A DNA stretch of 35,688 bases, taken from assembly GCA_031292195.1 (NCBI GenBank), contig JARLHP010000246.1, positions 1-35,688 of the forward strand, read 5' to 3'. Position numbers and translations under genes: made by a program. Numbering within the stretch: the stretch's first letter is position 1; each line of letters begins with the position of its first letter. Shown here in pieces: positions 15,481 to 22,908 of the stretch. The DNA is from Syntrophobacteraceae bacterium. Its GTDB lineage: Bacteria > Desulfobacterota > Syntrophobacteria > Syntrophobacterales > Syntrophobacteraceae. The notes below the pieces were generated by a model. The model did not search any database and was not told where the DNA came from. It saw nothing but the letters and a program-made list of their open reading frames with translations.

Positions 15481-16044
15481 CTGAACAGATCCGGCGGAAC
15501 TAATCCAAAAGATGAGAGGGACCAGGAACTGATCAAAGCCATTGGCAGGGGCGATGGACTGGCCTTTGAGACGCTCATCAAAAGTTACCAGGGGACGGTT
15601 TTGAATTTCATTTATAGATATGTGGGTGACCGGTTTGCCGCCGAAGACCTGGCGCAGGAGGTTTTTTTGCGGGTTTACCGCTCCGCCGCCGGGTTCGAAC
15701 CCCTGGGCAAAGTGTCCACCTGGATTTTCAAGATTGCTTACAACCTTTCGGTAAACGAGATTTTGCGCCGGAAAAAACTGTGCAATCTTCCCGATACGCT
15801 TGGCGTGGTTGCAGAAAAGAGGATTGAACCCGAAGCGCCCGACTCTTTCGAAGGAAATGAACTGCGGGAAGCAATGATGGATTCTATCCGACTCCTTCCA
15901 GAAAATCAGAGAGCGGCATTGCTTCTCAGGGTAAACGAAGAACTTTCCTACTCGGAGATCGGCAAAGTTCTTTCAACCTCCGTTTCAAGTGTCGAATCGT
16001 TGATATTTCGCGCCAGAGAAAATTTGAGAAAGATGCTAAAGTAA
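15481..16044 (+). CDS. ECF-type RNA polymerase sigma factor
   Basis: The product is a group 4 (ECF) sigma-70 factor that would direct RNA polymerase to a stress regulon. Region 2 is clear (AFETLIKSYQGTVLNFIYRY, then FAAEDLAQEVFLRVYRS) and so is region 4 ('LPENQRAALLLRVNEELSYS', then SVSSVESLIFRARENL). Region 2 begins before the first standard start codon in frame (TTG at 15601), so translation must start upstream. The only well-placed option is CTG at 15481, 8 bases after AAGGA, giving 187 residues beginning NRSGGTNPKDERDQEL after the initiator. ATT at 15472 is a weaker option. Sixteen bases later comes a zinc-finger anti-sigma gene and then a Spy-like sensor, so this is an operon. Confidence 0.87.
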   Translation: MNRSGGTNPKDERDQELIKAIGRGDGLAFETLIKSYQGTVLNFIYRYVGDRFAAEDLAQEVFLRVYRSAAGFEPLGKVSTWIFKIAYNLSVNEILRRKKLCNLPDTLGVVAEKRIEPEAPDSFEGNELREAMMDSIRLLPENQRAALLLRVNEELSYSEIGKVLSTSVSSVESLIFRARENLRKMLK

Positions 16045-16060
16045 AAACAGGAGGATAACG

Positions 16061-16465
16061 GTGGATCACAATAAGGTTCGGATGCATTTATCGGCATTAA
16101 AAGACGGCGAATTAAATGAAAATTTGAGAGACCCTATTGTACGCCATCTTCAGTCGTGTGATAGCTGTCGAGAGGAATTAAACGAGTTCGAAAGAATCGA
16201 CTCCACGCTCAGGGGGTTGCCGGAAATCAGTGTCTCGAAAACTTTTGTCTCCGAGATTCTTGCCAGGACTCAAGCGGCAAAGCCCACCCGTCATTGGAAA
16301 TCCATTGTGGTCCGCAGAATCGCGGATCGGTTTTTTCTCCTGGCGGCCTCGGTTTCTGAAGTGTTTCTCGGTTATGGTCCCCAAACGACAGGCTCGCTGG
16401 ATGAATTCGGGGATTTTCCTCCCTACTCGCTTGGCCACGTCTACTTCAGCCTTATCAGCCGGTAA
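16061..16465 (+). CDS. zinc-finger anti-sigma factor
   Basis: The 134-residue protein starts at GTG (16061) after a strong AGGAGG. The N-terminus is a ZAS/zf-HC2 anti-sigma domain: H9, then H29xxxC33xxC36, which binds zinc and holds the sigma factor inactive. A short hydrophobic stretch (FFLLAASVSEVFLGY, about 87-101) may touch or cross the membrane, but it is weak for a true transmembrane helix. The C-terminus (to LGHVYFSLISR) is short. It lies between the sigma gene and the membrane sensor gene, so it likely links the two. Whether it is soluble or membrane-bound is open. Confidence 0.85.
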   Translation: MDHNKVRMHLSALKDGELNENLRDPIVRHLQSCDSCREELNEFERIDSTLRGLPEISVSKTFVSEILARTQAAKPTRHWKSIVVRRIADRFFLLAASVSEVFLGYGPQTTGSLDEFGDFPPYSLGHVYFSLISR

Positions 16466-16479
16466 AAGTGAGGACGAAC

Positions 16480-16941
16480 ATGGCTCTGGAATTTTTCATT
16501 TTCGGTTTTTTGACTGCTGTTGTCATTGTCGCGGTTATCGTCGTTTCCTTTTATCTGAAAGGAAGAAGGAATCCCTCAAGCATTAAAGGTTACCTGGATC
16601 TGATACCCGATCTTTCCAATGAGCAGCGGTTGAAAGTTCAAAATATTCGCCATACTTTCCTTCCCAAAGTCGAAAAAATCAGGCAGGACCTATGCGGATA
16701 CAGATATGATCTGGCCAAGGCGCTTTTTTCCGAGCCGGCCGACAGAGGTAGAGTTCAATCGATCTCGCAGGCAATCATCAGATGCCAGTCAGAACTCGAG
16801 CAGGAGGTCATAGACCACATAATCGAAGAAAAAGAGTTGCTAAGCCGGAAGCAGCAAGAAAGATTTTTCGAAATAATTCTTGAACAATTTGCTCATGGAG
16901 GTCTGGGAGTCCATGATGTCAAGCGGCGCAGATCATCATAA
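16480..16941 (+). CDS. Spy/CpxP-like periplasmic (metal) sensor, membrane-anchored
   Basis: The 153-residue protein has one N-terminal transmembrane helix (about 7-26) followed by an all-helical periplasmic domain. It contains the pattern of the heavy-metal-sensor/Spy family: LSNEQRLKVQNIR, FLPKVEKIRQDL, then LSRKQQERFFEIILEQF near the end. Relatives include CnrX, ZraP and CpxP, which sense metals or envelope stress. I start at the ATG at 16480 because GAGG lies 6 bases upstream; a GTG four codons earlier is less suited. It follows the anti-sigma gene by 14 bases. The set resembles CnrYXH in logic: periplasmic sensor, anti-sigma factor, ECF sigma. Metal ligands are not obvious; few His and Cys are present. 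Confidence 0.8.
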   Translation: MALEFFIFGFLTAVVIVAVIVVSFYLKGRRNPSSIKGYLDLIPDLSNEQRLKVQNIRHTFLPKVEKIRQDLCGYRYDLAKALFSEPADRGRVQSISQAIIRCQSELEQEVIDHIIEEKELLSRKQQERFFEIILEQFAHGGLGVHDVKRRRSS

Positions 16942-16986
16942 CACTCCGCGATGCCCGCAACCTTCAGCCCATACCATCCGCCCCAA

Positions 16987-17505
16987 TCAGCAGCTGCCAT
17001 CTTTGGTGGATCGGCCGCGCTCATTCATGAACCGATCGTCGGCTCTGCATTTCTCCGCGTCTTGAATCTTTCCAGAGAACCAACCTATCTCACAATCAGC
17101 CTTGGAATCAAACTGAGGAACATACGGCTTTATATCGAGAAGCGGAGTCCTATCGAGAACATCGACATTTTCGATAATAAGGCGGTTTCCTTCAACCTTC
17201 ACCAATCTCACCACTGAGAGCCCGATAGGATTGGGACGCTTCGGGGCGCGGGTAGCAAACACTCCACGGCTTTCATGGTCGAGAAAAGGCTTCACGTGAA
17301 GATCAAAGCCTTTCGAGTGATGAAAATGATAGATCAGGATTACATGGGAAAACCCCTCGAGGTCTTTTACTCCGGGCATGAATTCTTCCCGAAGCTCTAT
17401 TTCTCCCCGGATCCCTTCGGCCCCTGCCGGCTGGATCGGACTTCCTTCGGCTGTTTTAAAAGGTGACCGGATAATCCCGATCGGGACATATACCACCTGA
17501 TCCAT
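16987..17505 (-). CDS. trmO: tRNA (N6-threonylcarbamoyladenosine37-N6)-methyltransferase TrmO
   Basis: The 172-residue protein belongs to the TsaA/UPF0066 family. TrmO uses S-adenosylmethionine to methylate t6A37 in tRNA. The signature APKRPNPIGLSVVRLVKVEG is at about 88-107, with IGIIRSPF (9-16), VILIYHFHHS and FLDHESRGVF. GGTGAGG precedes the ATG at 17505. It follows the methyltransferase gene by only 23 bases on the same strand and probably shares its transcript. It converges on the sensor gene at 16941. Many deltaproteobacteria keep several TsaA-like paralogues of unclear substrate, so the exact reaction is inferred. Confidence 0.88.
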   Translation of the reverse strand: MDQVVYVPIGIIRSPFKTAEGSPIQPAGAEGIRGEIELREEFMPGVKDLEGFSHVILIYHFHHSKGFDLHVKPFLDHESRGVFATRAPKRPNPIGLSVVRLVKVEGNRLIIENVDVLDRTPLLDIKPYVPQFDSKADCEIGWFSGKIQDAEKCRADDRFMNERGRSTKDGSC

Positions 17506-17528
17506 GACAAAACCTCACCCGCCAAAAT

Positions 17529-18794
17529 CTAAATCGATGGCGTTGGCACATCCATCCAGGCGGTTGCCTTCCCGACCCGTTGGCTGCTCACTATCTGTGC
17601 GGTCACAGTATTGACATCGATGAATCCAACCGGAGTTCGGGATGTTCCAAAGGCAAACAAGTTTTCACCGGCCAGACGCTCTTTTCCCGCATGATCGACT
17701 TCCACGAAAATAATTCGGCGATACGGGCAATTTTCACAATTTAGATTGTGCGGTACCGCTATCGGGCAATGATGTTTTCTGGCTATTGCCGGGTCAACGC
17801 CATGCATCCTGGCCATCTGTTCGGCTGGTGATCGCCTTAAATGCTCGAATGGATGGATCACCCAGTCGGTTATCAGGGCAAAGGTATTATGTCCATGGTG
17901 CAAATGAAATGCTCCCCCGGTATCGGCAATCATTCCCTGCATGATGTAATCTCCAGGCATGACATAAGCCAGGTAGTCCTTTTTGGCGTCTAAGAACTCA
18001 AGCCGGGTGAGGTTTATTTTCTCAAGAACCGTTTGCCCTTTAACGGAATCTTCCGGAAGGATGGAGACGACAGTGATGTTTCCAGCCGTTCTCAGTCCAA
18101 GGGATTGCAGGGTGATAGATCGCAGAAGAAAGCCGGCGCCGATGACGATGGCCACAATCGAGAAACTCACGACACCATGTTTTAGCGCGCCGTGCATCGA
18201 CCGGAACGGAAGGCAGAGGAACTTTTCGACAGGTTTTGGAAAGAACATCGCCGTATTGTGGATGTAATTTCTATAACCTTCCCCGTACAGGCTCAACATT
18301 CTCCGTTCCTCTTCTTTGGCGAGGGCGTAATAGAGAACGAACATGATGGCTAAGGACGCCAGTACGAGGAATCTGGCCCAAAGTATGGCCATTCCGGTTC
18401 CCCAAAGCCCGAGGGCAAGGTACTGCGGGTGCCGGATATATTTATAAAGCCCCTTTTGGGCAATGCCCCCTTTGAAAACCTTTCCCCAATAAACCTGAAG
18501 GCAGCAGATAATAAAAGTCAGGGCGCCGACCAGAAAGAGGATGGAGCCGAGAATCCGAACGGCTTTCAGAAAAAGCGTTGGCGGCAGTATCATGTGCGGC
18601 AGGAAAAAAGCGGTTAACCATCGAGTGGCCGTGTAGTTGCCCAGCCAGTGAAGGAAGGGATTGAATACCGAGTAGAAGAAGAAGGCGAAAGGGCTAATCA
18701 TGATCATGACCTCAAAGGCCATGAGGAAGAAGACGATGATGCCGCCCCGCGCCGCCAAGCTTTGGAGCTTTCCCGAAAAGTTCGTTCTTCTCAT
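17529..18794 (-). CDS. ICMT/PEMT-like membrane methyltransferase with unrecognised C-terminal domain
   Basis: The 421-residue protein has two parts. The first half is a membrane methyltransferase of the isoprenylcysteine carboxyl / phospholipid N-methyltransferase fold, with about five hydrophobic segments and the motif GLYKYIRHPQYLALGLW followed by EEERRMLSLYGEGYRNYI. After one more transmembrane helix (about 205-222) comes a soluble domain of about 200 residues that I do not recognise. It has a His cluster (HLHHGH), a HHCPIAVPHNLNCENCPYRR stretch with CxxC, and FGTSRTPVGFIDVN. The ATG at 18794 has AAGGGG 9 bases upstream; the longer TTG start is less likely. An Fnr-type site lies just upstream and the Crp/Fnr gene is its upstream neighbour. 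TrmO follows. Confidence 0.75.
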   Translation of the reverse strand: MRRTNFSGKLQSLAARGGIIVFFLMAFEVMIMISPFAFFFYSVFNPFLHWLGNYTATRWLTAFFLPHMILPPTLFLKAVRILGSILFLVGALTFIICCLQVYWGKVFKGGIAQKGLYKYIRHPQYLALGLWGTGMAILWARFLVLASLAIMFVLYYALAKEEERRMLSLYGEGYRNYIHNTAMFFPKPVEKFLCLPFRSMHGALKHGVVSFSIVAIVIGAGFLLRSITLQSLGLRTAGNITVVSILPEDSVKGQTVLEKINLTRLEFLDAKKDYLAYVMPGDYIMQGMIADTGGAFHLHHGHNTFALITDWVIHPFEHLRRSPAEQMARMHGVDPAIARKHHCPIAVPHNLNCENCPYRRIIFVEVDHAGKERLAGENLFAFGTSRTPVGFIDVNTVTAQIVSSQRVGKATAWMDVPTPSI

Positions 18795-18827
18795 CACTTC
18801 CGTCCCCTTTGCTGATAACTTCCCCAA

Positions 18828-18870
18828 ATTATCGGCTATTGGATTTAATAATCATATGATTTGAATCATA
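18828..18870 (-). promoter_or_regulatory. Crp/Fnr-type operator and promoter for the methyltransferase gene
   Basis: TATGAT-TTGA-ATCATA (18855-18870) is an inverted repeat with the Fnr-family layout TTGAT-N4-ATCAA (one changed base per half). Downstream on the minus strand GATAAT (18833-18828) is a good -10 box. If transcription starts at 18821, the palindrome is centred exactly at -41.5, the classic class II activator position. The regulator gene itself ends 12 bases away at 18882. The match was found by eye. Confidence 0.7.
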
Positions 18871-18881
18871 CGGAAGAAATT

Positions 18882-19529
18882 TTAATCCGCACACTGTTCG
18901 AGCAGGGTCCGGCTCATTATTTCGATTCTCTGTCCATCGAAGCGGACCATCCCTTCAATCTCAAGCTCCCTGGCTGTGCGGTAGAATGTCTCATGAGTCA
19001 TACCAAGCAGTGTGGCGATTGATTTCCGATGCGCTGGAAGGGTCACCGAATCGTGGTTCTGGATTTCCGAAAGCAACAGGATATAGCTGATAATGCGGGC
19101 CTTGGGTGTTTTTATGGAAAGCTCCTCCATGCGCTGTCGCAGATCGATCACTTCCAGGGAAAGGAATCGGATCCACGCACAGGCGAACCGAGCATCCTTT
19201 CGAAGTATTTCCAGGAAGCCGTCTTTATTTATCCTCCACAGAGTACTGTCTTTCAAAGTTTGCGCGTAACAGTGGTATTTACCGGAGAAAATGCTGGCCT
19301 CGGCCAGGGTGTTGCCGCCGTCGGCAATCGCGAGTGTGATCTCCCTGCCACCGGGAGAAACCCGGTAGAGGCGCACCGCACCGCTGGATACGGCATAGAA
19401 GCCGCGGGACTCATCACCGGGGGCAAAAACTATCGTTCCTTTCTGGACCGAAACGGGCTCGGAAATGGCCCGAAGCTGATCAAAATGTTCCGCCGTAAGG
19501 TTTGAAAAACAGCGAAATTGTTCAAACAT
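18882..19529 (-). CDS. Crp/Fnr-family transcriptional regulator
   Basis: The 215-residue protein has an N-terminal cyclic-nucleotide-binding fold (about 1-120; 'GFYAVSSGAVRLYRVSPGGR') and a C-terminal winged helix-turn-helix (RKSIATLLGMTHETFYRTARELE). It lacks the N-terminal Cys cluster of oxygen-sensing Fnr, and the ligand-binding loop does not follow the cAMP consensus. It may be a haem- or NO-type sensor like Dnr, but the ligand is unknown. Start: ATG at 19529, with AGGAG 7 bases upstream; the GTG two codons earlier is too close. It sits directly upstream of a gene that carries a matching operator. Confidence 0.92.
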   Translation of the reverse strand: MFEQFRCFSNLTAEHFDQLRAISEPVSVQKGTIVFAPGDESRGFYAVSSGAVRLYRVSPGGREITLAIADGGNTLAEASIFSGKYHCYAQTLKDSTLWRINKDGFLEILRKDARFACAWIRFLSLEVIDLRQRMEELSIKTPKARIISYILLLSEIQNHDSVTLPAHRKSIATLLGMTHETFYRTARELEIEGMVRFDGQRIEIMSRTLLEQCAD

Positions 19530-19743
19530 ACCCACGCTCCTCTCCAGTTTTCCCTTTAATACCCCATTGGCGGGTTGAAGGCAAAAAGACCATGACTATC
19601 CAGCGCGGATATGCCGCGCTATCCGATGGTCTGAGCACGAAAATATCAATCCCGACTTGCTTCATTGGACCGGAATGACTATCGAAATAGGCAGTTTTGA
19701 AATTTTGGTTGCCCGGAAGCCATAAAATCGGCTCGGGCTGATT

Positions 19744-19886
19744 CGAAGTGGCGTTCAAGACGCGTCAAACAGATGGGTTTCACTTCGTTTCACCCATCCT
19801 ACAGCGGCTCTCGACGGACTGGCGTAGGCGTAGGATGGGTGGAGCGAAGCGCAACCCTCAGGCAAATCTTGAAGGCAACCTGGCAT
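19744..19886 (+). repeat. dispersed repeat A, copy 3
   Basis: Same element and orientation as 315-450 and 15258-15394, with a 6-base internal duplication (GTAGGC twice near 19825) and changed outer arms (GGCGTTCAAGA / TCTTGAAGGCAAC). The changes in the two arms partly compensate each other, so pairing is kept, which hints that the hairpin matters. Confidence 0.8.
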
Positions 19887-20024
19887 GAGATTCTGTCCAC
19901 TCATCGCTTCACACTTTTGGATGCCCCCCACATCCAGCCGGTCCGTGCAGCCCGGGTTTGCCGAAGCAGACTCTTCGTGGACTGATTTCCTTGCAGCGAT
20001 TTGTGTTCAATGAAAGGGATATTC

Positions 20025-20909
20025 ATGAATACGGGTAGGGACGAATCGTTATGGACGGCGTGGCGCCTTGCACTGTTGGTGACCGTGGCGGCGTTGGTTC
20101 TGATTAGCCAGGAGGCATCTGTTGTATCAGCAAAAAAGAGACTGCTTAACATAAACACCGCCAGTCAGGCTGAACTGGAAGCCGTAAAAGGTGTAGGCCC
20201 GGCCACAGCCGGGAAAATCATCGTCAACCGGCCCTACAAATCTCTGGAGGAACTCCATAAGGCCGGGCTGTCGGCTAAAAAGATCAAATCCCTTGAATCC
20301 GCCCTCACCGCCGGGCCGGCGCCACCTGTTCCTGAAAAAAGAAAAAGAGGCGAGCCTAAAGCGACCACCGGGCCCGGAGAGTCAAAAGCCGCGGCTCCTG
20401 AAATGAAAGAGCCTGTCGACCTGAACACCGCTTCTCTCAGAGCATTGGAAGCCCTGCCGGGTGTGGGTGCGGCCACGGCGAAGAGAATTATCGCCGCCCG
20501 CCCCCTCAGGAGCATCGATGATTTGAGCAAAGTGAAAGGTTTGAGCAGAGCCAAGGTGGAGGCACTGAAGGGTAAGGTCACCATATCGGCACAAAAGGGC
20601 TCACCCGCTCCGTCAGGCCCGGCACCGACTGCCGAAACGCCTTCTACCGGCCCGAAATCGGCTCCGCGGGCGAAACCAGCGATGCCTGCCAAGGAGAAGG
20701 CGCCTACCGAAAGACTGCTCCCCGGACAAAAGGTGGACATCAACACAGCCAGCAGGGAGGAACTGGACAAACTCCCCCAAATCGGTCCCGTCAAAGCGCA
20801 GGCGATCATCGACGGCCGGCCGTATCAAAAAATCGAAGATGTAATGAGGGTGAAGGGCATTAAAAAACATATTTTTGACAGGATCAAAGACCACATCACG
20901 GTGAAATGA
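20025..20909 (+). CDS. secreted ComEA-like protein with three helix-hairpin-helix modules
   Basis: The 294-residue protein has an N-terminal membrane anchor or signal segment (about 11-35) and then three ComEA-type HhH modules. They begin LNINTASQAELEAVKGVGPA (41-), VDLNTASLRALEALPGVGAA (131-) and VDINTASREELDKLPQIGPV (237-). Each carries the NTAS start and the VKGxxxxxx end of the HhH fold that binds DNA backbone. Pro/Ala/Lys-rich linkers (about 95-130 and 188-235) separate them. ComEA normally has one module and binds incoming DNA in natural transformation; three in a chain is unusual. Start: ATG at 20025 with AAGGG 6 bases upstream. A small secreted protein gene follows at 70 bases. No other competence genes are in view. 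Confidence 0.87.
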   Translation: MNTGRDESLWTAWRLALLVTVAALVLISQEASVVSAKKRLLNINTASQAELEAVKGVGPATAGKIIVNRPYKSLEELHKAGLSAKKIKSLESALTAGPAPPVPEKRKRGEPKATTGPGESKAAAPEMKEPVDLNTASLRALEALPGVGAATAKRIIAARPLRSIDDLSKVKGLSRAKVEALKGKVTISAQKGSPAPSGPAPTAETPSTGPKSAPRAKPAMPAKEKAPTERLLPGQKVDINTASREELDKLPQIGPVKAQAIIDGRPYQKIEDVMRVKGIKKHIFDRIKDHITVK

Positions 20910-20978
20910 CCGGTTCGCAAACCCGACCTTTAAACTGCCGGGGCGAACGCTTCGGCGCCTGTACGAGGAGGGCTTTCA

Positions 20979-21266
20979 GTGAAACACGTTCTCGCAGCGC
21001 TTGCAATCATCGGATTTTTTTCGTCCTTCGCCTTTGCCGCGCAGGTCAAGACCTACCAGGTGACAGGACCGGTCCTGGAAGTTACCGCCGACATGGTGGT
21101 GGTGCAAAAGGGCAAGGAACGCTGGGAGATTGCCAGGAACCCCGACACCAGGGTCACGGGGGATCTCAAGGTGGGCTCGAAAGCAACAGTCGAGTATCGC
21201 ATGCTGGCCACCAGCGTGGAAGTCAAGCAACAGGCAAAAGGTAAAGAGACCAAGAAAAAGAAATGA
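20979..21266 (+). CDS. small secreted protein of unknown function
   Basis: The 95-residue product starts at GTG (20979) after GAGGAGGG. It has a clean signal peptide (LAALAIIGFFSSFAFA, cleavage likely before AQVK) and then a small beta-rich domain of about 55 residues ('TGPVLEVTADMVVVQKGKER', then DTRVTGDLKVGSKATVEY), which resembles OB-like DUF5666 domains. It ends in a Lys-rich tail. It is 69 bases after the triple-HhH gene and probably in the same transcript. The function is not known. Confidence 0.8.
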   Translation: MKHVLAALAIIGFFSSFAFAAQVKTYQVTGPVLEVTADMVVVQKGKERWEIARNPDTRVTGDLKVGSKATVEYRMLATSVEVKQQAKGKETKKKK

Positions 21267-21316
21267 GAGGGCGCAGTCGACTGCTTTTTGGTCTCATGCG
21301 CTTCTACGCCGGGAAA

Positions 21317-21436
21317 ACTTTTCGAGACAGTAGCTCACGTCTCCCCGAGACACCCTGAAACCACAAAAAGTCCGTGGTTTGATCCCTCCGCCCGTGGTTT
21401 ACGCAATCCCGGCCGGGGCGGTCCCACCGCCCCGCC
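21317..21436 (+). repeat. dispersed repeat C, copy 1
   Basis: The sequence from ACTTTTCGAGACAGTAGCTC through GAAACCACAAAAAGTCCGTG to GGCGGTCCCACCGCC recurs at 22097-22197 in the same orientation. It includes two hairpins: AAACCAC/GTGGTTT and GGCGG/CCGCC. It ends just 5 bases before the stop codon of the minus-strand yidB-like gene. Confidence 0.8.
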
Positions 21437-21440
21437 GGTC

Positions 21441-21845
21441 CTACCGCCTTCCAAGGAGTTCTTTGCCTTTGTCGAGCCAGCCCCCCTTGGGAATATTCCC
21501 CTCGGAAGTGATCTTGTCGATTAGGGTCGGCAATAGCTCCGAGAGCTTCAATTTGGTCTCGTCAGGGGAGAGGTTGGCTTTTTCCGCCAGTTGCTGGATC
21601 ACGTTGCTGCCCAGTACCTCATGAACCTGTTGGGGGGTAATGGCCATGTTTTCCCCGTTGCCCACCCAGGACGAGATAACCTCTCCCAGGCCTCTTTGTT
21701 CGAAGGCCTGTATGAGTCCCTCCAGACCGCCTGTCTCGCGGCTCGTCAGCAGCCCCATCACTCCTTGGGCCAATCCTGCCTGTTCGTCCTGCGAACCCTT
21801 GATCAAGCCCAAAACCTTTTGCACCATATCCTCGATAAAACTCAT
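21441..21845 (-). CDS. YidB-like DUF937 protein
   Basis: The 134-residue protein matches the DUF937/YidB family: the start is MSFIEDMVQKVLGLIKG, the middle 'FEQRGLGEVISSWVGNGEN', then ITPQQVHEVLGSNVIQQLA and LSELLPTLIDKITSEGNIP. It has no signal or membrane segment. The family function is unknown. AGGAGG precedes the ATG at 21845, which I prefer over the longer open frame upstream. It appears monocistronic, with repeat C directly after its end. Confidence 0.88.
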   Translation of the reverse strand: MSFIEDMVQKVLGLIKGSQDEQAGLAQGVMGLLTSRETGGLEGLIQAFEQRGLGEVISSWVGNGENMAITPQQVHEVLGSNVIQQLAEKANLSPDETKLKLSELLPTLIDKITSEGNIPKGGWLDKGKELLGRR

Positions 21846-22096
21846 CTTGCTTTTCCTCCTGTTCAAATCTTCATCATCAAAAGCAATTCCGGATGGTGAT
21901 GTCGTTAGCCATCCCATTCTCCGGACGGCAGCTAGAGGAAACTTAAGGTCTTGGGACAAAGGATAATATGAGAAGAATTGCGTATTTGGGTATTGCAAAA
22001 GAAGTATACACGCGGGCTGTGGAAATTATGCCCCCCGCACGTTGCCAAAATATCGCAGCAAGCTGCGGCAGGGTCAGGTTTGCTGCAAATAAGACC

Positions 22097-22197
22097 ACTT
22101 TTCGAGATAGTAGCTCCTCACGTCCCCCCAGGACACCATGAAACCACAAAATGTCCGTGGTTTAGGCTTGGCAATCCCGGCCGGCGGTCCCACCGCC
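22097..22197 (+). repeat. dispersed repeat C, copy 2
   Basis: This matches 21317-21436 but lacks the short middle piece with the second GTGGTTT. Its last 36 bases (22162-22197) form the end of the rpiA reading frame. Both copies lie in the same relation to the 3' end of a minus-strand gene. Confidence 0.8.
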
Positions 22198-22908
22198 ACG
22201 TTTGGTCAGGTGCTGAATGCCCCCCGGGCCGGCGACGATGACGTCGTGGGCCAGGTTCAAAAAGAGGCCGTGCTCGACTATTCCCGCCCGCGATTGCAGT
22301 TTATTCGCCAGTTCCTGGAGGTTATCGATGGGCCCGAAGCGGCAGTCAAGGACCAGGTTGCCCTGGTCGGTTCGAAACTCGCCGCCCCCCGATACGCACC
22401 GGAGCACCGGCTGAGCGCCCAAAGACGACAGGTAGCGCGCCTGGGATTTCCACCCGAAGGGCAGCACCTCGACGGGCACAGGCCATTTCGTCCCCAACCG
22501 TGGCGACAATTTGCTTTCATCCACTATGATAATCTCGCGGCGGCTGGCCTGGGCGGCGATTTTTTCCCGCAAAAGCGCCCCTCCCCCTCCCTTGATCAGG
22601 TTAAGACCGGGGTCGACTTCGTCTGCGCCGTCGATTGTGACGTCTATGTCCTGCGGCAGGTCTTCGGCCAGCATCGGCAGGCCCAGCGCGGCAGCCTCCC
22701 GCCAGACAGAGCCGGACGTGGCGAATGCCACAATATCGCGCAGCCGGCCGCTCCCGTACAACGAAGCGATGCGGCGGACGGCGTAAGCCGCGGTGGAACC
22801 CGTGCCCAACCCCACGGTCATTCCGGAGCGGATGAAGTCAACCGCATACTCCGCCGCTTCCAGTTTGAAGCGCGCCAGGGTCTCGGGGCTATGGACCGCG
22901 CCGGTCAT
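22162..22908 (-). CDS. rpiA: ribose-5-phosphate isomerase A
   Basis: RpiA interconverts ribulose 5-phosphate and ribose 5-phosphate in the non-oxidative pentose phosphate pathway. The 248-residue protein has the family motifs VGLGTGSTAAY, 'DGADEVDPGLNLIKGGGGAL', DESKLSPRLG and GIVEHGLFL. Start: ATG at 22908, which overlaps the pgl stop as ATGA, so the two are coupled; the longer open frame upstream is the pgl coding region. The normal C-terminus (GPGGIQHLTK) is followed by about 12 extra residues, of which the last 11 codons and the stop lie inside repeat C. The active-site parts are intact. Confidence 0.94.
   Translation of the reverse strand: MTGAVHSPETLARFKLEAAEYAVDFIRSGMTVGLGTGSTAAYAVRRIASLYGSGRLRDIVAFATSGSVWREAAALGLPMLAEDLPQDIDVTIDGADEVDPGLNLIKGGGGALLREKIAAQASRREIIIVDESKLSPRLGTKWPVPVEVLPFGWKSQARYLSSLGAQPVLRCVSGGGEFRTDQGNLVLDCRFGPIDNLQELANKLQSRAGIVEHGLFLNLAHDVIVAGPGGIQHLTKRGGGTAGRDCQA

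Noticed and set aside
21246-21295. Terminator after the small secreted protein gene
   Set aside because: GAGACCAA...TTGGTCTC can pair but the left arm lies within the coding end and there is no T-run after the right arm; too weak to list.
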